Source: an uncultured Prevotellaceae bacterium | GTDB lineage: Bacteria > Bacteroidota > Bacteroidia > Bacteroidales > Bacteroidaceae | DNA length: 64,000 nt | NCBI GenBank assembly: GCA_902781315.1 | Contig: CACZIT010000018.1 | Coordinates: 18,452-82,451, forward strand | Direction of reading: 5' to 3' | Shown: one piece after another, positions 50,502 through 60,215 of the stretch | Layout of the letters: each line of letters starts with the position of its first letter | Numbering within the stretch: the stretch's first letter is position 1 | Notes under the pieces: model-generated | What the model saw: only the letters and a program-made list of their open reading frames with translations | Databases searched by the model: none | What the model was told of the DNA's origin: nothing | Translations under genes and position numbers: made by a program

Positions 50502-51623
50502 ATGGACACTGAATTGAGGATTATTATCAGTGGCGGCGGCACGGGTGGCCACATCTTTCCGGCCGTGTCGATAGCCAATGCCATCAGAGCCAAGCGTCCC
50601 GACGCCAACATCCTGTTTGTGGGTGCCGAAGGGCGTATGGAGATGCAGCGAGTGCCGGCCGCAGGCTATGAAATAAAGGGTCTGCCTATCTGCGGATTCA
50701 ACCGTTCGAACCTGTTGAAGAACTTCGCGCTGCCTTACAAGATGCTGAAGAGCGACTTCATGGTGCGCCGCATCTTGAAACAGTTTCGCCCGATGGCAGC
50801 TGTGGGAGTGGGCGGCTATGCCAGTTATCCCACGCTGAAAGCGGCAGCCCGCATGGGTATCCCCTGCCTCATTCAGGAACAAAACTCCTTTGCCGGAAAG
50901 ACCAATAAGATACTCGGCAAGGTGGCACGCAAGATTTGTGTGGCCTACGAAGGCATGGAGCGCTTCTTCCCTGCCGACCGAATTATGATGACGGGCAACC
51001 CTGTGCGCCAGGCTCTGCTCGAGACAACGGTCAGCCGCGAGGATGCCATCCGCTCGTTCGGGCTCGATCCTTCGAAGAAGACCATCCTGTTCGTGGGTGG
51101 CAGTCTGGGAGCACGCACCGTCAACGAGAGCATCCTGCGCCATCTTGACGAACTGAAAAAGGCCGACTGCAACGACCTGCAGGTCATCTGGCAGACAGGC
51201 CGCTACTACAGTGCGCAGATAGCCGAGGAACTGAAGCAGGCAGGTCAGCCTGAAAATCTGGTGGTGACCGACTTCATCAGCGACATGGGTGCCGCCTATC
51301 GGGCTGCCGACCTTGTGGTGAGCCGTGCCGGCGCCAGCAGCATTTCGGAATTCTGCCTCATTGGCAAGCCCGTGATTCTGGTGCCCAGTCCGAATGTGGC
51401 AGAAGACCATCAGACGAAAAACGCTATGGCCCTCGTGGAAAAGGACGCGGCGCTCTACGTGAAGGATGCCGATGCTCCCGACACGCTGCTGCAACTGGCC
51501 ATCAGCACCGTGCGCGACGACGCGCGGTTGAAGAAACTCAATGAAAACATCCTGAAACTTGCCTTGCCCGACTCGGCAGCCATCATTGCCGACTCGGTCA
51601 TTCGCATGGCGGAAGGAAAGTAA
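50502..51623 (+). CDS. murG: Lipid II synthase (UDP-GlcNAc transferase) MurG
   Basis: I chose ATG 50502 (MDTELRIIISGGGTGGHIFP, 373 residues); earlier starts overlap the -7 box. MurG is a GT-B glycosyltransferase at the inner membrane that adds GlcNAc to lipid I. Seen are the N-terminal GGGTGGHIFPA loop, HXXE-type GYEIKGLPICGFN region, QEQNSFAGKTNKIL, and the UDP-binding SRAGASSISEFCLIGKPVILVPSP block. It is 16 bp before murC. Confidence 0.96.
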   Translation: MDTELRIIISGGGTGGHIFPAVSIANAIRAKRPDANILFVGAEGRMEMQRVPAAGYEIKGLPICGFNRSNLLKNFALPYKMLKSDFMVRRILKQFRPMAAVGVGGYASYPTLKAAARMGIPCLIQEQNSFAGKTNKILGKVARKICVAYEGMERFFPADRIMMTGNPVRQALLETTVSREDAIRSFGLDPSKKTILFVGGSLGARTVNESILRHLDELKKADCNDLQVIWQTGRYYSAQIAEELKQAGQPENLVVTDFISDMGAAYRAADLVVSRAGASSISEFCLIGKPVILVPSPNVAEDHQTKNAMALVEKDAALYVKDADAPDTLLQLAISTVRDDARLKKLNENILKLALPDSAAIIADSVIRMAEGK

Positions 51624-51639
51624 AATCCAAGAAACAATC

Positions 51640-53016
51640 ATGGAGATTAAGAATATCAAATCAGTATATTTCATTGGTGCAGGTGGTATCGGTATGAGTG
51701 CCATCGCCCGCTATTTCATGCACTGCGGCATGGTGGTGGCTGGCTACGACAAGACCCCCTCCGAACTCACCCGCCGTTTGGAGAAGGAAGGTATGCTCCT
51801 GCACTACGAGGAAAACGTTGATGAGATTCCGCATGCCTGCAAGAATCCGCAGAACACACTCGTCGTCTATACGCCTGCCGTGCCCGCCGACCATGCCGAA
51901 CTGGTGTGGTTCCGCGAAAAAGGATTCGAGGTGCAGAAGCGTGCCCAGGTGTTGGGAACACTCACGAAGATGTTGAAAGGACTCTGCGTGGCCGGTACAC
52001 ACGGCAAGACTACCACGTCGTCAATGTGTGCCCACATCCTGCATCAGAGCCATGTGGATTGCAATGCCTTCCTCGGCGGTATCACGAAGAACTATGGCAC
52101 GAACTACCTGCTGTCGAAGGAGAGCGACTATGTCGTCATCGAGGCCGACGAGTTCGACCGCTCCTTCCACTGGCTGCGCCCGTGGATGACGGTCATCACC
52201 TCTACCGATCCCGACCATCTGGACATCTACGGCACAAAGGAGGCCTACCTCGAGAGCTTCCGCCACTACACCACACTCATCCAGCCCGGCGGCGCACTCA
52301 TCATCCATCGTAATCTGGAGATGAAGCCCGACGTTCAGGACGGTGTCAAGGTGTACGACTACAGCCTGACCGAAGGTGACTTCCATGCCGAGAATATTCA
52401 GATTGGCAATGGCGAGATTAGTTTCGACTTTGTGTCGCCCATAGAATGCGTGAAAGGTGTCCAACTGGGGCATCCCGTACCCATCAACATCGAGAATGGT
52501 GTGGCAGCAATGGCAATGGCACAACTCAGCGGCTGCACAGCAGAGGAACTCCGCTATGGCATGCGCACTTTCCACGGCGTAGACCGTCGGTTCGATTTCA
52601 AGCTGAAAGACGACCGCCACGTGTTCCTCTCTGACTATGCCCACCATCCGAAGGAGATTCTGGCCAGCGCGAAGAGTATCCGCCAGCTCTATCAGGACAG
52701 GAAAATCACGGCCATCTTCCAGCCGCACCTCTACACGCGAACCCGCGACTTCTACCGCGAATTTGCCGAAGCGCTCAGCCTGCTCGACGAAGTGATTCTC
52801 TGCGACATCTACCCTGCACGCGAGGAACCCATCCCCGGTGTCACTTCCAAGCTCATCTACGACGAATTGCGTCCAGGCATTGAGCGGAGTATGATCAGCC
52901 TTGCCGACGTGTTGCCGTTGGTGAAGAGCCGCGACTTCGACGTGCTTGTGGTGCTTGGTGCCGGCGACCTCGACAATCTGGTTCCGCAGATTACGAAGCT
53001 GCTCAAGGAAAAATGA
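51640..53016 (+). CDS. murC: UDP-MurNAc:L-alanine ligase
   Basis: I chose ATG 51640 (MEIKNIKSVYFIGAGGIGMS, 458 residues) because upstream codons overlap the end of murG. MurC adds L-Ala to UDP-MurNAc. Motifs: FIGAGGIGMSAIARYF, CVAGTHGKTTTSSM (ATP loop, about 111-124), TSTDPDHLDIYG, FHGVDRRFDF, DYAHHPKEI and FQPHLYTRTRDF. Length is normal. Confidence 0.97.
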   Translation: MEIKNIKSVYFIGAGGIGMSAIARYFMHCGMVVAGYDKTPSELTRRLEKEGMLLHYEENVDEIPHACKNPQNTLVVYTPAVPADHAELVWFREKGFEVQKRAQVLGTLTKMLKGLCVAGTHGKTTTSSMCAHILHQSHVDCNAFLGGITKNYGTNYLLSKESDYVVIEADEFDRSFHWLRPWMTVITSTDPDHLDIYGTKEAYLESFRHYTTLIQPGGALIIHRNLEMKPDVQDGVKVYDYSLTEGDFHAENIQIGNGEISFDFVSPIECVKGVQLGHPVPINIENGVAAMAMAQLSGCTAEELRYGMRTFHGVDRRFDFKLKDDRHVFLSDYAHHPKEILASAKSIRQLYQDRKITAIFQPHLYTRTRDFYREFAEALSLLDEVILCDIYPAREEPIPGVTSKLIYDELRPGIERSMISLADVLPLVKSRDFDVLVVLGAGDLDNLVPQITKLLKEK

Positions 53017-53048
53017 CCTGCTCCCCATACATAATGCGACGATATTAG

Positions 53049-53963
53049 ATGAAGATTCATATCAACTGGAAAAAAACGCTGACCATCGTGCTCGATGTGG
53101 TGCTAGCCGCCTATCTGGTACTTGCCTTCACCGCCTTCAACAAGCCGGATGAAACCGCCAAGGTGTGTACGAAGGTGAGCATCAACATAGCCGACGAAGC
53201 CACCAACGGGTTCATCAAGTCGAAGGAAATCAAGAAGCGTCTTGAGGCATCCCATCTCTATCCGCTCGACAAACCCATGCGCTATGTCGATGCACGCAAA
53301 ATCGAGGAGACGCTGAAGATGAGTCCCTTCGTGAAGACCGCCGAGTGCTTCAAGACGCAGGACGGCCACGTCAACGTGAGCATCACCCAGCGCCTGCCCC
53401 TGGTGCGTATCAAGGCGAACAATGGCGACGACTACTATCTCGACGACAACGACTGCGTCATGCCCAACTCGCATTACACCAGCGACCTCATCATCGCCAC
53501 GGGCAATATCAACAACTATTTTGCCGTCAACTACATCTCGCCGCTCAGTCGTACCCTCATGAACAACGACTTCTGGAAGAACCAGATAGAGCAGATTAAT
53601 GTACTTTCCGACCGCACCATCGAGCTTGTTCCCCGCGTTGGAAACCACATTGTTGGCATCGGCCAGCTGCCAGTAGCGAAGACCAAGAGCGAGATCAACG
53701 CGCTGGTCGACGAATATGTGAAGCGCAAGCTCGACCGGCTGGAAAAGTTCTACAAGTATGGATTGTCGCAGGCTGGTTGGAACAAGTATTCCTACATCAA
53801 CCTGGAGTTCGACAATCAAGTTATCTGCAAGCGTCGCGACGCGTCGACTCACCATGCTGTCTACACGGCTCCTGCCGTTCAGCCAGCCCCTGCTGCCCAG
53901 CCGGCTCCCGCTGCACAAGCTGAAGCTGCCCCCGCCCCGTCAAACGAAAAGAAACAACAATAA
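53049..53963 (+). CDS. ftsQ: Cell division protein FtsQ
   Basis: The 304-residue protein has a short cytoplasmic start, one membrane helix (about 8-28, ITIVLDVVLAAYLVLAF-like) and a POTRA-type region. That region contains NGFIKSKEIKKRLEASHLYP and KTAECFKTQDGHVNVSITQR. The FtsQ beta domain follows. The C-terminus is an Ala/Pro tail (about 270-304, PAVQPAPAAQPAPAAQAEAA) of low complexity, not found in E. coli. The position between murC and ftsA supports the name. Confidence 0.88.
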   Translation: MKIHINWKKTLTIVLDVVLAAYLVLAFTAFNKPDETAKVCTKVSINIADEATNGFIKSKEIKKRLEASHLYPLDKPMRYVDARKIEETLKMSPFVKTAECFKTQDGHVNVSITQRLPLVRIKANNGDDYYLDDNDCVMPNSHYTSDLIIATGNINNYFAVNYISPLSRTLMNNDFWKNQIEQINVLSDRTIELVPRVGNHIVGIGQLPVAKTKSEINALVDEYVKRKLDRLEKFYKYGLSQAGWNKYSYINLEFDNQVICKRRDASTHHAVYTAPAVQPAPAAQPAPAAQAEAAPAPSNEKKQQ

Positions 53964-53980
53964 AAAAATATCATACAGTT

Positions 53981-55438
53981 ATGCCAAAGGAGTTTATCGT
54001 AGCTATCGAACTCGGTTCATCGAAGATAACCGGAGTTGCAGGAAAAAAGAACCTCGACGGCAGCATTTCCATCCTCGCTGTCGTTCAGGAAGATTCCACC
54101 TCGTGCATACGCAAGGGTGTAGTCTACAACATTGACAAGACCGTGATGTGTCTGACCAACATCGTGAAGAAGTTGGAGACGACGCTGAAATCCAAGATTG
54201 CCCATGTCTATGTAGGCGTAGGCGGTCAGAGCATCCGCAGCATGAAGAACGTCATCGTCAAGGAGATGACCGAGGAGACGGTTGTCTCGCCTGAAATGAT
54301 CAACGAGCTGATGGATGCTAATCGCAACATGTCCTACCCCGAGCAGGAAATCCTGGATGCCGCCACACAGGAATACAAGGTGGACCAGCAGTACCAGATT
54401 GACCCCGTAGGCATTCAGTGCACGCGCCTTGAAGGCAATTTCCTCAACATTCTCTGGCGCAAGTCGTTCTATCGCAACCTGAACAAGTGCTTCGACCAGG
54501 CTGGCATCGCCATTGCCGAGATGTACTTGGCTCCGCTGGCAATGGCCGACAGCGTGCTCACCGAGACAGAGAAACGCGCTGGCTGCGTGCTCGTCGACCT
54601 GGGTGCCGACACCACCACCGTCTCGGTCTACTTCAAGAACATCCTGCGCCATCTGGCCGTCATTCCCCTGGGCAGCAACAACATCACGAAGGACATTGCA
54701 ACGCTCCAGATGGAGGAGGTCGATGCCGAGCGCATGAAGTTGAAACACGGCAGCGCCTTCACCGACAACAGCGACATCGACAACTCCCTCTCGCTCTCCA
54801 TCGACCAGGACCGTTCCATCATGAGCCGCGACTTCATCAACATCGTCGAGGGTCGACTCCAGGAAATCATCGAGAACGTCTGGTTCCAGGTGCCCAACGA
54901 GTACATCGACAAGCTCCTCGGCGGCATCATCATCACGGGTGGCGGCAGCAACATGCGCAATATTGAGCGCGCCTTCCGCAACCACACCCACATCGACAAG
55001 ATTCGCGTGGCACGCTTCATCACCACCACCGTCCATGCCAACCAGGCTGAGATTACGGCTCACAACGGCATGATGAACACTGTGCTCGGACTTCTGGAGA
55101 AGGGCGACATGAACTGCGCAGGCGAAGAAATCACCGGCGACCTCTTCGGCGGTAGCACGACCACCGACGGCACCGCTCCCGCTGGCGACGTGCAGCACAA
55201 GAACGCCCGTCCCATCACCGAAATATCGGGCAAGGGCATCGTGCAGACTGAGGAAGAAAAGAAGAAAGTCGAGGAAGAAGCCCGTCTGAAGCGCGAAGCC
55301 GAGGAGGCCGAGCAGCGCCGCAAGGAAGCCGAAGAGACTGAGCGACTGCGCCGTGAGAAGCGCGAGAACAGCTGGTGGAACAAACTCTTCCGTGGAATGA
55401 AGAACTTTGGCGAGACTATCATCAAGGAGGAAGAATAA
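53981..55438 (+). CDS. ftsA: Cell division protein FtsA
   Basis: The 485-residue actin-like ATPase anchors FtsZ to the membrane. Seen are the phosphate-1 loop IAIELGSSKITGVAG, the 1C subdomain with HVYVGVGGQSIRSM, the phosphate-2 region VLVDLGADTTTVSVY and the adenosine loop IIITGGGSNMRNIERAF. A Lys/Glu/Arg-rich helix (about 420-465) ends in an amphipathic SWWNKLFRGMKNFGETI tail, the membrane-targeting helix. It lies 17 bp after ftsQ. Confidence 0.96.
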   Translation: MPKEFIVAIELGSSKITGVAGKKNLDGSISILAVVQEDSTSCIRKGVVYNIDKTVMCLTNIVKKLETTLKSKIAHVYVGVGGQSIRSMKNVIVKEMTEETVVSPEMINELMDANRNMSYPEQEILDAATQEYKVDQQYQIDPVGIQCTRLEGNFLNILWRKSFYRNLNKCFDQAGIAIAEMYLAPLAMADSVLTETEKRAGCVLVDLGADTTTVSVYFKNILRHLAVIPLGSNNITKDIATLQMEEVDAERMKLKHGSAFTDNSDIDNSLSLSIDQDRSIMSRDFINIVEGRLQEIIENVWFQVPNEYIDKLLGGIIITGGGSNMRNIERAFRNHTHIDKIRVARFITTTVHANQAEITAHNGMMNTVLGLLEKGDMNCAGEEITGDLFGGSTTTDGTAPAGDVQHKNARPITEISGKGIVQTEEEKKKVEEEARLKREAEEAEQRRKEAEETERLRREKRENSWWNKLFRGMKNFGETIIKEEE

Positions 55439-55451
55439 CCCTTCTTATCTA

Positions 55452-55498
55452 TCCGCAATCGTAATCCAGTAAATCGTAAATCCAGTAAATCGTAAATC
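55452..55498. repeat. Short direct repeats before ftsZ
   Basis: CGTAAATCCAGTAAAT-like 18-bp units repeat about two and a half times in the 62-bp ftsA-ftsZ gap. No promoter box was recognised there. Confidence 0.5.
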
Positions 55499-55500
55499 AT

Positions 55501-56832
55501 ATGTTAGACCTTTCAGATATCAACAGCCCCAACATCATCGATTTCGATGATCCCGAACAGGACAAGAGCATCATCAAAGTCATCGGCGTAGGCGGTGGCG
55601 GTGGCAATGCCGTCAACCACATGTTCCGCGAAGGCATCCACGACGTCACCTTCGTGCTCTGCAACACCGACAACCAGGCACTCAACGACTCGCCCGTGCC
55701 CGTACATCTCCAGCTGGGCAAGGAGGGACTCGGTGCCGGCAATAAGCCCGAGAAAGCCCGCCAGGCAGCCCAGGAAAGCCTCGACGACATCCGCAACATG
55801 CTCTCCGACGGCACGCGCATGGCCTTCATCACTGCCGGCATGGGCGGTGGCACCGGCACGGGAGCTGCTCCCGTGATTGCCGAAGTGTCGAAAGACCTCG
55901 GCATCCTCACCGTTGGCATCGTCACCATTCCCTTCCGCTTCGAAGGCCCTAAGAAAATCGACCAGGCCCTCGACGGCGTTGAGGAAATGTCGAAGCACGT
56001 CGATGCCCTGCTCGTCATCAACAACGAGCGCCTGCGCGAAATCTATCCCGACCTCACCGTGCTCGATGCCTTCGGCAAAGCCGACGACACGCTCTCCGTG
56101 GCTGCCAAGTCGATTGCCGAGATCATCACCGTTCACGGCCTCATCAACCTCGACTTCAACGACGTGAAGACCGTGCTCAAGGACGGTGGCGTGGCCATCA
56201 TGTCAACAGGCTACGGCGAAGGTGAAGGCCGCGTGAAGAAGGCCATCGAGGATGCCCTCAATTCGCCGCTGCTCAACGACAACGACGTCTTCAATTCCAA
56301 GAAGATTCTGCTCTCCATCACCTTCGCCAGCGAGCGCAAGGAGAACCCTGGACTCACCATGGACGAGATGAACGACGTCAACGACTTCATGCTGAAGTTC
56401 GGCGAAGACTTCGAACTGAAGTGGGGACTGGCCGTCGACCCCGAACTGGGCGAGAAGGTGAAGGTCACCATTCTGGCCACGGGCTTCGGCATCGAGGATG
56501 TCGACGGCATGGGTGGTCACCTGAAGAAGCACACCGAGGAGGAGGCCAACCGCATCGCGATGGAGGAAGAGAAACGCGCTGAGCGCGAAGAGCGCCGCGG
56601 CCGCTACTACGGCAAGGACGGCAACAACACGCAGTACAAGCGTCGTCCCCACATCTTCCTTTTCCGTCCTGAGGACCTCGACAACGAAGACATCATCCTG
56701 GCCGTAGAGAACACGCCCACGTTCAAGCGTACGCGCCAGATGCTCGAGGAAATACGCAACCAGGCAGCAGGCACCAAGCCCGCCGAGCGCAAGGACGACG
56801 AGCCCGTGCAGGGGCTCATCAGCTTCGCCTGA
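55501..56832 (+). CDS. ftsZ: Cell division GTPase FtsZ
   Basis: The 443-residue tubulin homologue forms the division ring. GVGGGGGNAVNHMF, the tubulin signature GGGTGTGAAPVIAE, GIVTIPFRFEG, and the T7-loop region NLDFNDVKTVLKDGG are intact. After the globular part comes an Arg/Glu-rich linker (about 345-385). The segment ENTPTFKRTR resembles the C-terminal peptide that binds FtsA, but a further tail of about 28 residues follows it (to LISFA). Whether that tail matters is unknown. It is the last gene of the cluster; a strong terminator follows. Confidence 0.97.
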   Translation: MLDLSDINSPNIIDFDDPEQDKSIIKVIGVGGGGGNAVNHMFREGIHDVTFVLCNTDNQALNDSPVPVHLQLGKEGLGAGNKPEKARQAAQESLDDIRNMLSDGTRMAFITAGMGGGTGTGAAPVIAEVSKDLGILTVGIVTIPFRFEGPKKIDQALDGVEEMSKHVDALLVINNERLREIYPDLTVLDAFGKADDTLSVAAKSIAEIITVHGLINLDFNDVKTVLKDGGVAIMSTGYGEGEGRVKKAIEDALNSPLLNDNDVFNSKKILLSITFASERKENPGLTMDEMNDVNDFMLKFGEDFELKWGLAVDPELGEKVKVTILATGFGIEDVDGMGGHLKKHTEEEANRIAMEEEKRAEREERRGRYYGKDGNNTQYKRRPHIFLFRPEDLDNEDIILAVENTPTFKRTRQMLEEIRNQAAGTKPAERKDDEPVQGLISFA

Positions 56833-56873
56833 TGGCTGCCGACATCTGATAAAGCACCGTCGTGCTGAAAAAA

Positions 56874-56920
56874 AGAGGCGTATGGGGCATTGAGAAAAAT
56901 GCTCCGTACGCCTCTTTTCT
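56874..56920 (+). terminator. Terminator of the dcw cluster after ftsZ
   Basis: A 17-bp stem (56874-56890 with 56899-56915; AGAGGCGTA at its base, two G-U pairs) with an 8-nt loop is followed by a T-tract. It ends the cluster. A 62-residue open frame across it is an artefact. Confidence 0.9.
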
Positions 56921-57051
56921 ATGCGTCAACAAGTCATATTCCTGCTCCATACCCTGCGTCTTGTTTCAGTTGCCGACGGCGCTGCTTCGACTTCTTTCAG
57001 CGATTTTAAGGCCCTATAAAGCAGAAAGAGGCAAAAATAACGTGAAATAAT

Positions 57052-57082
57052 TTTGCACTTTGCATAATTTACAGTATCTTTG
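57052..57082 (+). promoter_or_regulatory. Promoter of the acyl-CoA ligase gene
   Basis: TTTG (57052-57055), a 19-nt spacer, and TATCTTTG (57075-57082) give a perfect Bacteroidota promoter with a leader of about 22 nt. Confidence 0.7.
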
Positions 57083-57110
57083 CAAGTAATTGTAAAGAAA
57101 GGGAAAGCGT

Positions 57111-58922
57111 ATGCAAAACAATTGCCATCTTTCGACGCTCATTCATGAGCAGGCCAAGAAGTACGGTTCGAAGCCCGTGCTCAACTTCCGCATGTTCGGT
57201 TCGCTGGAGTGGAAGGCTGTGTCGTGGAAACAGTTCTCGCTTCGTGTCAAGCAGGTTTCAAACGCCATGCTTAACCTCGGCATCCAGCCGCAGGAGAACA
57301 TTGCCGTGTTCTCGCAGAACTGCATCCAGTATCTCTATACCGACTTCGGAGCCTATGGTGTCCGCGTGGTGTCGATACCCATCTATGCCACGTCGAGTGA
57401 GCAGCAGATTCAGTATGTCGTGCAGGATGCCGGCGTACGCTTCCTCTTCGTAGGCGAACAGGAGCAGTACGACAAGGCCCACCGCATCTTCCCGCTCTGC
57501 CCCACGCTCGAGCGCATCATCATCTTCGATCACTCGGTGCGCATCTCCACCCACGACCCCAACGCCCTCTATTTCGAGGACTTCGTGGCCCTGGGTGAGA
57601 ATCTGCCGCGCCAGTCGCAGGTGGAGAAGCTGTGGAGCGAGGCATCGATGGACGACGTGTGCAACATCATCTACACCAGTGGCACCACGGGCGACTCGAA
57701 GGGTGTCGTGCTGAAGTACGGTCAGTACTACGCCGCCATGGAGGCCAACGACAAGTGTGTGCCCGTGGGCGAGAAGGACCGCGTGATGTGCTTCCTGCCG
57801 CTGGCCCACATCTTCGAGCGTGGCTGGGCCTATCTCTGCCTGACTGAGGGCGCCCAGCTCATCCTGAACACCTATCCGAAGGAGATACAGCAGTCCATGC
57901 GCGAGACCCATCCCACGTGTATGTCGTCGGTGCCGCGCTTCTGGGAGAAAGTCTTTATAGGCGTGAAGGAGAAGATTGAAAGCTCTGCGGCTCCCAGCCA
58001 GAAACTCTTCCGCCACGCGCTTGCCGTGGGAAAGAAGCACAACATCGAATACTTGAGCCGTGGCAAGCGTCCGCCGCTCACGCTCGCGCTGGAGTACAAG
58101 ATGCTGAACAGCACCGTGCTCAGCCTCGTGCGCAAGCAGCTGGGCTTGGAGAATGCCCATTTCTTCCCCACTGCCGGTGCTTACGTGTCGCCTGAGGTCG
58201 AGGAGTTCATCCACTCCATCGGCATCTGGATGATGGTGGGCTACGGCCTGACTGAGAGCCTCGCCACCGTCTCCTGCGACCATATGGACAAGCCTTACAC
58301 CATCGGCTCGGTGGGTCGCCCCATCGAAGGCATCGAGGTGAAAATCAGCGACGATGGCGAGATTCTGCTGAAGGGCCCGACCATCACCAGTGGCTACTAC
58401 AAGCGCGACGATGTCAACGCCACAGCCTTCGACAAGGACGGCTTCTTCCACACGGGCGATGCCGGCTATCTGCGCGACGGCGAGCTCTTCCTGACCGAAC
58501 GCATCAAGGACCTCTATAAGACTTCCAACGGCAAGTACATCGCCCCGCAGATGGTGGAGGCCATGTTGCTCGTCGATAAATACATTGACCAGGTGGCCGT
58601 CATTGCCGACCAGCGCAAGTTTGTGTCGGCACTTGTTGTGCCCGAGTTCCGTCTGGTGGAGGAGTGGGCCCGCGACCGCGGCCTGACCTTCGACAATCGC
58701 GAGGAACTCTGCCAGAGTCAGCAGGTTCACGACATGCTGAAGGACCGCATCGACACCCTGCAGCAGCGTCTTGCCGGCTACGAGCAGATCAAGCGTATCA
58801 CGCTCATCCCCCATCATTTCTCGATGGAGAGCGGAGAGCTGACCAACACGCTGAAGCTGAAGCGCTCGGTGGTGAATAAGAACTACAAGGAGCTCATCGA
58901 CAAGATGTACGAGGAAAGCTAA
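57111..58922 (+). CDS. Long-chain fatty acid-CoA ligase (AMP-forming)
   Basis: The 603-residue adenylating enzyme activates fatty acids through an acyl-AMP intermediate. The P-loop IIYTSGTTGDSKGV (about 185-198) is intact. YGLTESLATVS (A5 motif), DGFFHTGDAGYLRDGELFLTERIKDLYKTSNGKYIAP (A7-A8) and a C-terminal Lys-bearing tail (TNTLKLKRSVVNKNYKELID) are also intact. It resembles FadD15-type ligases. It may feed exogenous fatty acids into lipids. prfB follows 5 bp later, probably in the same transcript. Confidence 0.92.
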   Translation: MQNNCHLSTLIHEQAKKYGSKPVLNFRMFGSLEWKAVSWKQFSLRVKQVSNAMLNLGIQPQENIAVFSQNCIQYLYTDFGAYGVRVVSIPIYATSSEQQIQYVVQDAGVRFLFVGEQEQYDKAHRIFPLCPTLERIIIFDHSVRISTHDPNALYFEDFVALGENLPRQSQVEKLWSEASMDDVCNIIYTSGTTGDSKGVVLKYGQYYAAMEANDKCVPVGEKDRVMCFLPLAHIFERGWAYLCLTEGAQLILNTYPKEIQQSMRETHPTCMSSVPRFWEKVFIGVKEKIESSAAPSQKLFRHALAVGKKHNIEYLSRGKRPPLTLALEYKMLNSTVLSLVRKQLGLENAHFFPTAGAYVSPEVEEFIHSIGIWMMVGYGLTESLATVSCDHMDKPYTIGSVGRPIEGIEVKISDDGEILLKGPTITSGYYKRDDVNATAFDKDGFFHTGDAGYLRDGELFLTERIKDLYKTSNGKYIAPQMVEAMLLVDKYIDQVAVIADQRKFVSALVVPEFRLVEEWARDRGLTFDNREELCQSQQVHDMLKDRIDTLQQRLAGYEQIKRITLIPHHFSMESGELTNTLKLKRSVVNKNYKELIDKMYEES

Positions 58923-58927
58923 GAACA

Positions 58928-60046
58928 ATGATCACACAAGACCAATTAAAAGATATACTCGACCGCACCGACAAACTGCACCACTACCTCAACATCCCGC
59001 AGAAGCAGATGGAGTTTGAGGAGGAACAGTTGCGCACGCAGGCACCCGACTTCTGGGACGACGTGAAGCGCGCGCAGGAGCAGATGAAGAAGGTGAAGGG
59101 CATCGAGAAATGGCTGAAAGACTACAAAGCCGTGCGCATGGCGGCCGACGAACTGCAGCTGGCCTTCGACTTCTACCACGACGACATGGTCAGCGAGCAG
59201 GAAGTCGACGACGACTATGCCCGCGCCCTGAAACTCATTGAGGACCTGGAACTGAAGAACATGCTGCGCCAGAAGGAAGACCCCATGGACTGCGTGCTGA
59301 AAATCAACTCCGGCGCCGGCGGCACCGAGAGCCAGGACTGGGCACAGATGCTCATGCGTATGTACATGCGCTGGGCTGAGGCCCACGGCCACAAAGTGAC
59401 CATCTCTAACCTTCAGGAAGGCGACGAGGCCGGCATCAAGAGCGTCACGATGGAGATTGAAGGCGGCGAGTTCGCCTACGGCTTCCTGAAAAGCGAGAAT
59501 GGCGTCCACCGCCTCGTGCGCGTCAGCCCGTTCAACGCTCAGGGCAAGCGCATGACGTCGTTCGCGTCGGTCTTCGTCTCGCCGCTGGTCGACGACACCA
59601 TCGAGGTCTACGTAGACCCAGCCAAGCTCTCGTGGGACACATTCCGCTCGAGCGGTGCCGGCGGTCAGAACGTCAATAAGGTGGAGTCGGGTGTCCGGTT
59701 GCGCTATTGGTACACCGATCCCGATACGGGCGAGGAAGAGGAAATCCTCATCGAGAACACCGAGACGCGCGACCAGCCCAAAAACAAGGAGCGCGCCCTG
59801 ACGCTGCTGCGCTCGCAACTCTACGACCGGGCCATGAAGAAGCGCCTCGAGGCGCAGGCCAAGATTGAGGCGGGCAAGAAGAAGATTGAGTGGGGGTCGC
59901 AGATTCGCTCTTACGTCTTCGACGACAAGCGTGTGAAGGACCATCGCACCAACTATGAAACGCGTGATGTGGATAGCGTGATGAATGGCAAGATCGATGG
60001 CTTCATCAAGGCCTATCTGATGGAATTCCCGGTGACGGAGGAGTAA
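58928..60046 (+). CDS. prfB: Peptide chain release factor 2, no programmed frameshift
   Basis: The 372-residue factor reads UGA and UAA stops. The SPF recognition motif (RVSPFNAQGKR) and the catalytic GGQ (SGAGGQNVNKVESGVRL) are present. Many prfB genes have an in-frame UGA near codon 25 that controls a +1 shift. Here the matching stretch (DKLHHYLNIPQKQ) is open with no stop, so the frame is continuous. Length is normal. Confidence 0.96.
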   Translation: MITQDQLKDILDRTDKLHHYLNIPQKQMEFEEEQLRTQAPDFWDDVKRAQEQMKKVKGIEKWLKDYKAVRMAADELQLAFDFYHDDMVSEQEVDDDYARALKLIEDLELKNMLRQKEDPMDCVLKINSGAGGTESQDWAQMLMRMYMRWAEAHGHKVTISNLQEGDEAGIKSVTMEIEGGEFAYGFLKSENGVHRLVRVSPFNAQGKRMTSFASVFVSPLVDDTIEVYVDPAKLSWDTFRSSGAGGQNVNKVESGVRLRYWYTDPDTGEEEEILIENTETRDQPKNKERALTLLRSQLYDRAMKKRLEAQAKIEAGKKKIEWGSQIRSYVFDDKRVKDHRTNYETRDVDSVMNGKIDGFIKAYLMEFPVTEE

Positions 60047-60048
60047 AA

Positions 60049-60077
60049 ACCTCACCCCGGCCCTCTCCCAAGGAGAG
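60049..60077. repeat. GC hairpin repeat after prfB
   Basis: ACCTCACCCCGGCCC followed by TCTCC-CAA-GGAGAG belongs to the variant seen in the protease signal-peptide region (20054-20120). The rest of the gap to 60215 holds another GC-rich imperfect hairpin (about 60159-60178, CTGCC/GGCAG) and no promoter box. Confidence 0.6.
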
Positions 60078-60215
60078 TGAGCACAGAGCGGCGAGGGGGT
60101 GCTCTTAAATCAATAGACTAAGAACTTTAAACAATAATAACAACCACCAGCCTGCCTCTCCCCACAAATCGGCAGGCCGCTCCTCGGCAGGAGGGGTGGG
60201 GGAGTATTCTTTTTT

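Noticed and set aside
56862-57050. 62-codon open frame after ftsZ
   Set aside because: It runs through the ftsZ terminator hairpin and has no promoter or family features.
58928-60046. Programmed +1 frameshift in prfB
   Set aside because: The frame is open from the ATG with no in-frame UGA near codon 25.
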